Origin: Euphorbia lathyris
Lineage: Eukaryota; Streptophyta; Magnoliopsida; Malpighiales; Euphorbiaceae
DNA length: 64,000 bases
NCBI RefSeq assembly: GCF_963576675.1
Contig: NC_088913.1
Coordinates: forward strand, 88,845,001-88,909,000
Direction of reading: 5' to 3'
Shown in pieces: positions 23,079 through 33,273 of the stretch; the first letter of the stretch is position 1, and each line of letters begins with the position of its first letter. A program made the position numbers and the translations under genes. The notes beneath the pieces are model-generated. The model had not been told where the DNA came from. It saw only the letters and a program-made list of their open reading frames with translations, and ran no database searches.

Positions 23079-23602
23079 TGATAACAACGCCATATTTTCC
23101 TAGGGACCAAAGGAGATATTTACTGAAACGACTACGTATAGAAGCGGCTTGTAAAGGAGGATGGCGTATCACACACGTCATCCGAAGGCGGATCACCAAG
23201 GCTCCGCCATACGAGATCTGTAGTCAAACCTACGAGAGATTCGCCATCACCCTTCGATCCGCCCTGCACGCAGCTGAGCCGACTCTTCAATATAAACAGT
23301 AAATGGGCCATTAATGAGCTAACGGCCCTACTTAAAGGAAAACTGTAATCGCCATTAACCACCATTAATGGAATATTAATGGAGACTTTCTGATCACCTT
23401 AGGGTTACAACTACATGACTATATATAGCTTACAGCTCAAACTATCAAGGTACACTTACACACAACCCTAGAAACACAACTTTGTCAATTCAGTTTATTC
23501 CTTCGTTTATTATACTGACTTTGGCATCGGAGCTTCCCCCCGTCGAACCCAACGACGCCCCACAGGGACGGAAGTTAATCGAAAATTCTCCACTAGTCAT
23601 CA
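23079..23602 (+). repeat. 5' LTR of the Tat element
   Basis: TGATAACAACGCC...CACTAGTCATCA, 524 bp. TATA box TATATATAG at about 23420. An open frame crossing the middle is also present in the 3' LTR and is not a gene. Followed by ATTGGTGCGGTGAAGGTGG, which occupies the primer-site position but whose tRNA I cannot assign. Confidence 0.9.
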
Positions 23603-23659
23603 ATTGGTGCGGTGAAGGTGGACCCTAACCAAATAAGGGTTTCGTTCACATTGTGAGAC

Positions 23660-24335
23660 ATGGCTAGTGGAGGGTCTAATCCCTCAATAGGGACTGAAAC
23701 GCCATCAGTAACACCATCAACCAATCCAGTTACGAATGCTGGCCGAGTTGATTCTGAAGCTCTAACTGTGCATGGAGAGAGGAGTATGTCGCCTGACTCT
23801 TTTCTTGAAATTTGTGCGGGGTCTGTGGGAAGAGAGTATGGTCCTGAGATGGAGAGCCGATTGAGGTCGTACATGCTAATCCCTCCCTTCAACCTTCGGT
23901 ATTCTGCAGCAACTCCTACGACATCCCAATGGCAAAATGTAGCTATAGGACCAAATGCACGTGATTCGTCAATTTTTCAATCTCAGCCTGTGGACTCCAC
24001 GGTGATTGCTTCTATGGCGGCCAGTGACCCACCCCTAAATCGATGGCTATTTTCGGATGGAGCAGAAGGAAGCCGGAGGAATGATCAGACTTTTCCTGAG
24101 GGGCCCGCAAACCCAAGGATTAACATTGGTGGGTCTCGAGCTCCTAATAGCGTGATGTCGAATCCTCCGGATGGCGGACCAGAGGGTCGAAGACACAAAA
24201 AGCGTAAGAAGACAAATGGAAGGGGGCGATCTAAATCACCCTCTCACTTAAGACACAGATCTTCTCGACGAGGTAGATCTCCTCCACCCCCAGAGCGGAG
24301 AAGGAGTAAGAGGCCGATTGAGGTACCTTGCCAGG
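23660..24335 (+). pseudogene. Tat gag, N-terminal segment
   Basis: ATG at 23660 lies 57 bases after the LTR, the expected place for gag. About 225 codons are open: a Ser/Thr/Pro-rich start, then an Arg/Ser/Lys-rich tract (RRGRSPPPPERRRSK) as in the linker before the capsid domain. The frame is cut at 24336 by a solo LTR; coding sequence resumes in the same frame after it. Confidence 0.75.
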
Positions 24336-25954
24336 TGATTCTCGTAAAGTATATAGCAATTAACAGGACAAGTGTATCCTATCGCATCAAGTAGTATTGT
24401 GCTAAGCACGAGATCGAACCACAAGGAATATTTGCCACGACTAATTAGTCTAGGGAAGAAGGCGTAATTGTTCAGGAGGTTGAATAAATATTGGAAAAAT
24501 GATTAAGCAAATGAATTTTGAAAACAAAAGACAAAAACATGTGACCGGGAGGATTTGATCCAATTGATGAAACAATCTAAGATGGGGATTCCCTTAACTG
24601 GTCTCCATGTATGATTTACTGGGATTCAGGTTTATATCCTAATGATAATTGACGGTAATCACCTAATTAACCACATTAAGACTGCCAATCTCGTGTAGTC
24701 TATTCACATGCCATCGGTTGACGGCTTGATTAGGCATATAACCTAGGTATGCAAAGCATTAGGTTGTGTGGTGATTAAGGCTAAGGCCGTAGCCCAGCCA
24801 CTAGTCCGCACTCCTAGTGGCCTCTAGCGAGGTCAGATTATTCTCATTCGGATTAGGTAGTTCCTTGGTCAGGTACTCACCTATCTATAATCCTACATTT
24901 GTCAGAATCAAGGCTTTAGGTTCAGCAATTCCGGGCTAGTTGATCATCATCGAATCTCATTCTAACTATAATCCTAGTTCTGACAAATCCAGGTCACTAG
25001 GCCTGCATAATCTGATCAATTGGGAATAATCCCATAAACCCAAATCCCTAATCATTCAAGGTTACACAATCAATCTCATCCCCATCCCAGATTGGATGGG
25101 GATTAGTTCATAATTAAACTAATCAAATCACTGAAGCACATATTATCAACATGAATCGTCATTAATCAAATAAGTAAGAAAAGTAAGAGACAGATTGAGG
25201 GATTTAGAAATCTAAAACCCGGCTTTGTCTGATTCTGATTACAAAATTGATAGAACTCTCCTCACCAATCTTCAAGCAACAACAATTACAAGGTGAGAAA
25301 CTAAAAATCTCCTACTAAAGAAAACAAAAAGGGAGAAAGAGTAGGTAGAGAAGCCAATCCAGCAAAAAGCAAAAAGTAACCGCCACAAAAGAGGCATCAT
25401 GTTCCCTTTTTAGTGCTAGGTGTGTTAGGGGGGTATTTTGGACATTTTTCGGGCCAAGATTCGCGCCCTGGAGGTGAGAAGACGCTGGGAAATTGCTTCC
25501 CAGCGTCTCGTCTCGTCGAGACAAGAGGTGTCTCGATGAGACGAAAGGGTGTCTCGATGAGACACTGGGCGTCTCATCGAGACACCACGTGATGGTTCCC
25601 TTTGGGAACCATCAGCCCGCCACGTCTCACCGAGACAGGCTGTGTCTCGACGAGACAAGGGCCTGTCTCGCCGAGGCAGACACTGTCTCGGCGAGACAGG
25701 TGCTGAAAAAGGGCAGTTCCCTCCGGAAGTTATCTGTTTTGGTCCATGTGCTTCCAGAATTTGCTCTAGTGGTCCCCGAACTGTCCGGAAATGCTCAAGC
25801 AGTCCTAAAAACACCTGAAAATACAGAAAATGCCATAAGTAACGGACATTACTGATTTTAACTAAAAATAACAAAATGATACTGAGATTGAATGGAAATA
25901 AAGAAAAAACGAACTAAAATAATCCTAAAAACCCTATATAAATGGGAGCTATCA
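24336..25954 (-). mobile_element. solo LTR of an Athila-type family, minus orientation
   Basis: Plus-strand ends TGATTCTCG and AGCTATCA (TGAT...ATCA), flanked by CCAGG (24331-24335) and CTAGG (25955-25959), a 5-bp duplication with one change. The gag frame of the host Tat element is continuous when the LTR is ignored, which confirms the boundaries. Orientation follows from the terminal segment (CAAGTGTATCC...ATCAAGTAGTA) read on the minus strand, matching the ends of the LTRs at 9956 and 50635. No internal sequence remains, so it formed by LTR-LTR recombination. Confidence 0.8.
25509..25698 (-). promoter_or_regulatory. array of eight TGTCTCG-N-CGAGACA dyads at 20-21 bp spacing
   Basis: Fifteen-bp near-palindromes start at 25509, 25529, 25550, 25570, 25623, 25643, 25664 and 25684. 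Within each group of four the offsets are 20, 21 and 20. The array lies about 260-450 bp into the LTR on the minus strand. No clean TATA box follows; CTAAAAAGG near 25410 is the best candidate. The open frames spanning the array are repeat artefacts. Confidence 0.8.
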
Positions 25955-25959
25955 CTAGG

Positions 25960-26141
25960 ATAGGCAGCACCCGCCATCAAATTAGGGAGAACATGGGCAG
26001 GCTCCTCCGGGAGGACGAGGAGGAGGTGATTTGCCATCGGATCATTCGTCTGATTCCAGTTCTTCGTCTTCTCCGAGTAGATCTCTGTGTAGGGGACTAA
26101 CACGCCCTCGCGCGGTTGTGGAGCGAGGCCGCTCTTAGGGA
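25960..26141 (+). pseudogene. Tat gag, middle segment
   Basis: In frame with the N-terminal segment: Gly-rich, then Ser-rich (DHSSDSSSSSSPSRS) and Arg-rich. In-frame TAG codons occur near 26003 and 26136. Ends at the AGGGA repeat where the next element is inserted. Confidence 0.65.
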
Positions 26142-27723
26142 TAAGTGTACCCCATCGTTATCAAGTAATAAATTTCTGGTTAAGTCCAGGTTATCGTCCA
26201 CAGGATTTATTTCTGCAAGTATCGAGCTACTCGGTTTCAGGTGTTATCTAGGCTTAGGGGGTTTTGAGTTGGTTTTGCTAAGTTAATCTACTCCTAGGTT
26301 GAATTATACTAATCCTAGCTAAGTTATCTGATTCTAACTAAGTTATTCTATGCCTAATTAAGTTACTCTACCCCTAATTGAGTTAAACTACTCCTAATTG
26401 ATCTTTCGCTAATGCAATTATCCGAAGGAACATGGTATGAATGATAGTAATGAAGATAGATTACTAGGTCTATTGAATAAAAACCTAATCTGAGTCACTT
26501 GTATTCAAGGCGATTAACCCTACTTACCCTCCTAAAGTTCCTAGCGCGTGATTCCCTAAGGCCGAAACTAGGTCTAAGGCTCAGTAAATTGGCGCTTAAT
26601 CAACTAAGAGGTCGTCAATCTCCTAGGCTCTGACTAGGTCAGATTCAGCTCGCAATATGTGCCTACTAGATTTTGGGGCTTTTGAATAAGTTAAACCAAT
26701 TGAACAAAGCGTAAGACAGAGATTAGACAAATAATCATAGAACAAAACAAGAGCTAAATTATTATTAAAGACGAAGATAAATGTCACAAGATACAATAAG
26801 TTAAGTTCGGCAACTGTATCAAAGAGTACAAACAAGGAAAGATAAAAGAAGATATAAAAATCCCTTTCAGGGAACCTGTTTACTCTGCATCCGGCGACTT
26901 AATCTTAAGGACGGACCTTGATAATTCCTCGAGAAAAAGCTTTGAAGGAGCTTCAATGGAGGTCGAAGAAGATGGAGGAGATGGAGAGGAATTATAAGGG
27001 GAAAGCTAAGATAATTTACAAAAACGAAAGATATCTAATTTACATTGGAAAACTCTATTTATAGGCGTGGCTCGGCCCTATTTTCGTGTCCTTATTGGTG
27101 TAGGAAGTCGTGGGGTCCATCGTGGCTTTGTGGGGGCGGAATTGGTCTTTTTGACCAATTCCCGCAGGTCTGCTCGCCGAGCAGGGCGAGCTGCTCGGCG
27201 AGCAGGGCTACTCACGACGAGCAGTGCCCTGCTCGGCGAGCAGGCATCCTGCTCGCCCGAGCAGGCCTCTGATGTCCTGCTCGGCGAGCAGGCATGGCCT
27301 ACGAAGGCCCGCTCGTGGAGCATTTTTGCCCGGTATGCCCCCGCGTGCTTGTTGACTACCGTCGATGCCTTTTTCATCCAAACTTATACCTGCGCACGTA
27401 CAGAAACTCCAGATAACATTAGTCCAAAGGCTAAATTGATCCGCCAATCGCTTATTTTGAGCAAACGCTTCGTTGGTGCGACTTTTGACGGACCAATTAG
27501 CTTCAAAAGATAACGGAATTATACTATGCATGCTATTTTGGTCGTAATTGCCTAGATTGGTCATAAAACGAGCCTAAACAACGAAAAATAAATAAAACGT
27601 TTCCAATTCCTAACTAACTCGCACAAAAGCATTTAAATGCGAGAAATGCTCGCTTATTAACTAAATAAAGCTAAAACTCGTCCTAAAACCGTACCCAAAG
27701 ATAGGGGTTTTTGACCCCTATCA
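26142..27723 (-). repeat. 3' LTR of the nested Athila-type element
   Basis: On the minus strand it begins TGATAGGGGT and ends near GGGGTACACTTATCC, about 1580 bp. The exact outer end is ambiguous by 1-2 bases because of the AGGGA repeat. It contains the CTGCTCG dyad array and a TATA box (CTATAAATAG, 27056-27065, minus). Confidence 0.8.
27056..27323 (-). promoter_or_regulatory. CTGCTCG-N-CGAGCAG dyad array upstream of the LTR TATA box
   Basis: Seven modules start at 27170, 27191, 27210, 27229, 27249, 27277 and 27309 (offsets 21, 19, 19, 20, 28, 32). Four are perfect or near-perfect 15-bp palindromes. On the minus strand they lie about 105-260 bp upstream of CTATAAATAG (27056-27065). Confidence 0.8.
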
Positions 27724-29490
27724 AACCTCCTCGCACTTAAAACTTTACTTGTCCCCAAGTAAACTAAAAAAACTAAACCCGCCATCACAAGCAAGCTAGA
27801 AAACCTCCCGGTTTGACTAGTTGCTTGACACAATTTCGGACATCTATAATTACATGCATTCAGAAATACAAAGTAGAGACACGATATCCAAAAGCCGCAT
27901 TTCAATTATCATAGGTCATAGTTTTAAGTAAAAGGACACATGTTCAATTAAACGAGCTTGAGGGGATCGCTAAGTAAAACACCTCACCATAGGTAGTTCA
28001 CTCGATTCACACAATTTTGGTGGCTAAAGTGTTTACTCCCGGCTTATGTTCTTGCTTAGGATTACGTTGATTTTGCACGTTCATCCGAGTTCCTCTACTA
28101 TGCTATATGACTCCGATGATATCAAAAACAACCTCGAATTTGGGTTGTAATGTGGTTAGAGGGTTAAAGGTACAACAAGGGTTAATAGTTCTAGCGCTAG
28201 AAAAACAAAGTTCAAATGGCTTTAGCAAATATGAAATGACTGAGCTTTTTTATTCATCCATTATTCTCTTTTTCTTTTCTTTTTTTTAAGACGTTTTGAT
28301 TTTAAGAACTGGGGAACGAAGTTCTCCCCTTTTTGTTCGTCTCTTTTCTTTTCTTTTCTTTTTTCTGTTTTTTTTCCTTTTGGATAGTAATGCTCATTCA
28401 CTTCTTAGCCTTTTGGCTTGATACTTTGATGCCATAAACAAAGATAAAGCGCTAGAAGAAAGCAAAGGCTTAATTTGAGCTTTGCAAAAACTTTGGGTTA
28501 AGTAGCAAACCAAGTTGTGGTTTGCAAAAATAGGTTAGAACGAAAGAAAAATCTATAAACTACAAAAATATAGGCTCAAAGGGGCTTCCTAGAGTGGATG
28601 AAAAAGAGAAAATAAGGTAAAGAAAAGGGTTAATTCTAATGAGGCTGATTTCATCGTTTATCATCTCAAATCATTGCATGTAGGTTCAACACAGTATTAG
28701 GTGCAAAATCTGTAATCTTCCACAAGTCAAAGCATTCACACAAAAATGTCAAGAAAAAGACCTTTCTGATGTTCGCTCTTTGGCTCAAATTCAACTCACA
28801 ATTCTTTGGGTTTCAATTTGTGTTTACTAGTTCTCCCCAAACTCAAGTTTAATATCACATGCCTTCAATTCTTAAGTTATCTACCTAAATAACGATTTTA
28901 GTATTTCTTCAAAAGTAGGGTCTAAATGCAAACTTTAGCTCATGCTTTTACAGATACAAGGATTGTGTCCTACACCTAAACTAGTTGTCATGCAATTTTA
29001 AATTCGGTTCTCAGTCCTCAATGACAAATAACGAAGTTTAGATTCGAAGGAGGTTCACGGTTTTAGGTCCTAAACATGCAAAACATAAATAAAACCCGAA
29101 AAACGAAAAACTAAACTAGACACGACGCAACAAAAATTTAAAAATTATACAAATTTTTGTAAGTTTGTCTACCCCTCCTCCTCGCACTTAAATCATGCAA
29201 TAAGTTCCAACATTGCATATAAAACAATAAAATACAAGTGCAAAAAGTTAGGGTGGAGAAGACAACTTACTGATTTTATCGCAATCGCCAAAAATTTGAT
29301 GATTTTCGGTGCCAATTTTCAGCCCTCAAGGACAAATAACGAAACCTTAACTTCGGATAGAGTGTACAATTCTTGGGATTACAACAAATAAAACAAATTA
29401 AAATAAAACAACACGAATTTTTTATTTATTTATTTATTTATTATTATTATTTTTCAGCTCCGTTCGGGATTTAAAAATCCTGAACAGTTT
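27724..29490 (-). other. 3' non-coding region of the nested element
   Basis: On the minus strand this leads into ACTTGGGGACAAGTAAAG and the polypurine tract, a motif series shared with 52242-53460. No ORF with a domain. Contains T-rich and A-rich runs. Confidence 0.6.
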
Positions 29491-29500
29491 GCTTATCGCG

Positions 29501-29690
29501 GCCCAGCGGCGGGCTGCGCGGCAGTGCCCAGCCGCAGGCTGAGCGCAGTGGGCGCAGTGCCCAGCGGCGTGCTGGGCGCAGTGCCCAGTGGCGGGCTGGG
29601 CGCAGTGCCCAGCGCGCAGCGCCCAACGGCGGGCTGGGCGCCAGCTCGCGGCGAGCTGGGCGGCAGTGCCCAGCTGGGCGAGCTGGGCCT
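29501..29690 (-). repeat. GCCCAGC-GGCG-GGCTGGGC tandem dyads
   Basis: About seven copies of a 19-bp dyad start at 29501, 29526, 29559, 29583, 29607 (partial), 29621 and about 29640, most 24-25 bp apart, in a 200-bp GC-rich island within AT-rich sequence. It is in the internal 3' region, not the LTR. Alanine/arginine-rich frames across it are artefacts. Confidence 0.8.
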
Positions 29691-29983
29691 CCTGGGGCCA
29701 AATATTTTTTTTTAAACCTGAACACTTAAAAAAAATAAAAAAAAAATAAAAGAAAAGAAAACTAAACAACAAAAAAAATATTTATTTATTTATTTATTAT
29801 TATTTTTTTTATTTTTTTTAAACGAACATTTTAAAAAAAAAACGTAAAAGAAAACTAAAAAGACTAAACTAAAAGATCAATGTATAATCTAAATAAAATA
29901 AACCTGCAAAGTTTTATTAAAACTTGGGTTGTCTCCCAAGAAGCGCTACGTTATAGTCGGTGAGCTCGACATAGAATTCCTGC

Positions 29984-30690
29984 CTAGGTGTATGCTTCTA
30001 CTCGCGTTAGGAATTCGAACTCCTTAACAAATAACCCGTACCTACAAAATGGATTAAGAGCCTCAAATAAGTTTAATGAAAGTAGGAGGCCGAATTTAAA
30101 CATATTATGAAAAAGTTTGGTTTGCTCCCTTTTGGATTCTCTTGGTAGGTCGAAGAGAATGAAAACTTCTGAGCATGAAACAAACCTAAACTTTTCTAAT
30201 TTTTGAGGAAAATGTAATTGAGATACACAAGTTTTGATTTGATCTTTTATCTCTACCACATGATTTAGAATTTCAGATTTTGAACCGGGGTTGCTTACCG
30301 CTTCCGGTTCTTCACTTACCTCGAGTGATGCATGTGATAGTGGACTTGGTTCTACCTTTTTGTCATTCCTCAAGGAGATGGCTTGAGCTGATTCCCTTTG
30401 TGGGATTTATATGTTTTCCTTTATGCCTGGGAGAGCATCTCGGGATTGCTCTTGCATCTCATGGTTTATTTGAGCCAATTGGTTGCTCAAGTCCGTGCAA
30501 ACCTCCTCGTTGATTGTAAGTCGGATTGATATTCCTTTCAAAAGGGATAGCACCTCATCTCGTGAGCTAGAGGGTTGTGGAGGAACTTGGCTTGCTTGTT
30601 CGTAAGGGAACATTCCCAATTCATTTTCCCTGTGCACATCAACAAACCTATTTGGAGGCCTCAACATGTTAGGGTTCCCGTAGGGCAGAT
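29984..30690 (-). pseudogene. Athila-type gag C-terminal remnant
   Basis: On the minus strand 30407-30690 encodes the gag tail: PYGNPNMLRPPNRF, then an amphipathic stretch ending SNQLAQINHEMQEQSRDALP, which matches the ...QLANxxxxRPQGxLP... end of Athila-type gag. A further 130-codon frame (29984-30373) follows without a recognisable domain, then the GGGAGACAACCCAAG segment near 29935. Capsid core, protease and pol are missing. Confidence 0.6.
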
Positions 30691-30715
30691 TTGAGTGTTG
30701 AGGTCTCCTTCAGGG

Positions 30716-31164
30716 GCCTGCTCGGCGAGCAGGCATGGCCTACGGAGGCCCGCTCGTCGAGCATTTTTTCCCGGTATGCCCCCGCGTGCTTGCCGACTGT
30801 CGTCGATGCCTTTTTCGTCCGAACTTATACCTGCGCACGTACAGAAACTCCAGATAACATTAGTCCAAAGGCTAAATTGATCCGCCAATCGCTTATTTTG
30901 AGCAAACGCTTCGTTTGGTGCGACTTTTGACGGACCAATTAGCTTCAAAAGATAACGGAATTATACTATGCATGCTATTTTGGCCGTAATTGCCTAGATT
31001 GGTCATAAAACGAGCCTAAACAACGAAAAATAAATAAAACGTTTCCAATTCCTAACTAACTCACACAAAAGCATTTAAATGCGAGAAATGCTCGCTTATT
31101 AACTAAATAAAGCTAAAACCCGTCCTAAAACCGTACCCAAAGATATGGGTTTTTTACCCCTATC
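30716..31164 (-). repeat. truncated 5' LTR of the nested element
   Basis: Nearly identical to 27275-27723 of the left LTR. It ends internally at 30717, at the edge of a CTGCTCGGCGAGCAG dyad (30718-30732), where sequence switches to the gag tail. The R/U5 part and primer site are lost. Confidence 0.85.
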
Positions 31165-31169
31165 AGGGA

Positions 31170-32283
31170 CGTCCTAGAGAAAATCATGGAAACATGGCGG
31201 ACCTGATTAGAGCAGAAGTACGTCGTCAGAATGAAGAGAATGCTAGGCATTCGCCAATCGCGATTCGCCTTTCACTGCATGGATAGAGGCTGAGGAAACT
31301 GAGAGGCACTTTAAGATCCCTAACATTCAAGTCTACTCAGGTGAGGATAATCCCGAGGCTCATGCTAGAAAGTATCGCATGTTGCTTGGCCTTAATCGGG
31401 CCAGTGAGGCCGTATTGTGTCGGATGTTCATCACAACGCTGAAAGGTCCAGCCTACGACTGGTTCCAATCTCTCCCCCCAGGATTGATAGACAGTTGGGA
31501 TCAGTTAAGTCGAGAATTTTGTGCGAAGTTCGCCGGATGCATTCCCCCAGTGGTTAAATCGAGGAAGCTCTTTGAGTTAAAGCAAAAAGCGAATCAACCT
31601 CTTCGGGAGTATGTTGACAATTTCAACAAGTTGTGTATCCGCATTGTAGATGTGGATGTCTCTATGGCAGTAGAAGCTTTGGTGAAAAACACAAATGTAA
31701 GAGCCTGCAAGAAGATTTGATCAGAAACAAACCACAATATATGGCAGAATTAATAGAAATATGCAAGGATTTCATGGAAGTAGATGACATTCGTAGGGAG
31801 TCTGTATCTCCACCGAAGAGAGACAAATGCGAATATCATAGACGGGACAAAGAGAAGGAAAAACATCTTGATTCGTCATCTAGGGGAAGGCAGAGAGGCG
31901 CCAAAAACAAATCAGCATACATGTCGTCATTTACACCATTAAAACGCCTCCAAAAGCGAAGTGCTAATGTGGATAGAGAACAGCCAGCATAAACGGAGCA
32001 TTTCATACCCCGAACCAAAAGGGGGGAGTACACCAACACAGGGAAAAATCCCAAAAATTATTGCAAGTGTCACATGAGGAATGGTCATGATACAGACGCA
32101 TGCTGGGAGTTGGCCAGGGAGATAGAAAGGCTTATTGAAAGGGGAAAGTTAGACAGGTTCGTTCAAAATGATAACAAGAAAGGAGATAGTGACAAATCAA
32201 GAGATGATCCGAAAAAGAACGCAAAAGGGACCATTAATGTTATAGTAGGCGGACCAGGATATCAACCTGTGCTGAAGAAGTAA
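31170..32283 (+). pseudogene. Tat gag, capsid and zinc-knuckle segments, frameshifted
   Basis: From 31170 the frame carries the last part of the linker (MADLIRAEVRRQNEE); from about 31270 a second frame (FTAWIEAEETERHFKIPNI) enters the gag domain with LKGPAYDWFQSLPPGLIDSW and LREYVDNFNKLC. It shifts back near 31690 into a third stretch with KDFMEVDDIRRE. The zinc knuckle YCKCHMRNGHDTDACWELA is at about 32060. In-frame TAA codons at 31990 and 32281. The part from 31851 on is duplicated in tandem. Confidence 0.8.
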
Positions 32284-32936
32284 AAAACCACCGCTCTGGA
32301 TAGGGCATCACTTAATCGCCCTTTTGCGGATGTAGTCCTAGAGATTTCCCCTCATGCAGATGCTCTGGTCATTACCATGATGGTGGAAGGATGAGAGAAG
32401 GAAAAACATCTTGATTCGTCATCTAGGGGAAGGCAGAGAGGCGCCAAAAACAAATCAGCATACATGTCGTCATTTACACCATTAAAACGCCTCCAAAAGC
32501 GAAGTGCTAATGTGGATAGAGAACAGCCAGCATAAACGGAGCATTTCATACCCCGAACCAAAAGGGGGGAGTACACCAACACAGGGAAAAATCCCAAAAA
32601 TTATTGCAAGTGTCACATGAGGAATGGTCATGATACAGACGCATGCTGGGAGTTGGCCAGGGAGATAGAAAGGCTTATTGAAAGGGGAAAGTTAGACAGG
32701 TTCGTTCAAAATGATAACAAGAAAGGAGATAGTGACAAATCAAGAGATGATCCGAAAAAGAACGCAAAAGGGACCATTAATGTTATAGTAGGCGGACCAG
32801 GATATCAACCTGTGCTGAAGAAGTAAAAAACCACCGCTCTGGATAGGGCATCACTTAATCGCCCTTTTGCGGATGTAGTCCTAGAGATTTCCCCTCATGC
32901 AGATGCTCTGGTCATTACCATGATGGTGGAAGGATG
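31851..32936 (+). repeat. 543-bp perfect tandem duplication
   Basis: 31851-32393 is repeated at 32394-32936 with no difference that I can see. The unit is 181 codons, so it keeps the reading frame. It covers the gag C-terminus, zinc knuckle and the start of the protease region. Identity implies a recent event or an assembly artefact. Confidence 0.92.
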
Positions 32937-33264
32937 GGAGATGAAAAGAGTAATGATTGACACTGGCAGTTCATGCAACGTCATTACAAGAGGGGCATTC
33001 GCCAAGCTTATGGTTGATCTTATCCAAGTGGAAACTACCATTGTGGACATTCTGGGAGTAACAGGACACACAATCCAGACGAAAGGAGAGGTAACGCTAG
33101 ATTGTGAGTTGGCAGATGAGGATCAAGTCTAGAAGGGTGATCTGGAGTTCTCCATTGTAGATGGTCAATTGGCTTATAATATCATCCTGGGTCGACCTTT
33201 CATCTCAAAAGCGGCGGCTCTCATCTCCATTCATCACTTAACCATTTACATTCCCACGGCCTAG
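32920..33264 (+). pseudogene. Tat protease
   Basis: Reads MKRVMIDTGSSCNVI with the catalytic D-T/S-G triad of retroviral-type aspartic proteases, then DGQLAYNIILGRPFI, the C-terminal ILGRP motif. In-frame TAG codons at 33130 and 33262. Processes the Gag-Pol polyprotein in active relatives. Confidence 0.85.
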
Positions 33265-33273
33265 GGAGGAGTA

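Larger units (their letters stand above)
26142..31164 (-). mobile_element. Athila-type retroelement derivative, minus orientation, internally deleted
   Basis: Bounded by AGGGA at 26137-26141 and 31165-31169, a likely 5-bp target duplication. The 3' LTR is the left copy (26142-27723); the 5' LTR at right (30716-31164) keeps only its first 450 bp. The interior has a gag C-terminal remnant, then a long 3' region with the AGTGCGAGGAGGTTTGATA polypurine tract next to the LTR at about 27724-27740 (minus strand). No pol. The flanking Tat gag reading continues across the site. Confidence 0.8.

Noticed and set aside
23024..23302. 92-codon frame in the 5' LTR with a near-identical frame at 39248-39574
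   Set aside because: It is duplicated only because it lies in the LTR; it extends across the insertion junction and has no domain.
25509..25698. CRISPR-like look: short repeats at regular spacing
   Set aside because: The repeats are palindromes 20-21 bp apart with only 5-6 bp between them, in a plant LTR, with no spacers of suitable length and no cas genes.
25425..25874. Overlapping frames of 120-149 codons across the dyad array on both strands
   Set aside because: Translations are periodic echoes of the repeat (RRDETCLDET-like) and are open only because the module lacks stops.
29434..29772. Ala/Arg-rich frames of 60-112 codons around 29.5 kb
   Set aside because: By-product of the GC-rich tandem dyads; no start context or conservation evident.
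31836..32597. Minus-strand frames of 72 and 81 codons opposite gag
   Set aside because: Identical because they lie in the 543-bp duplication; shadow of gag.
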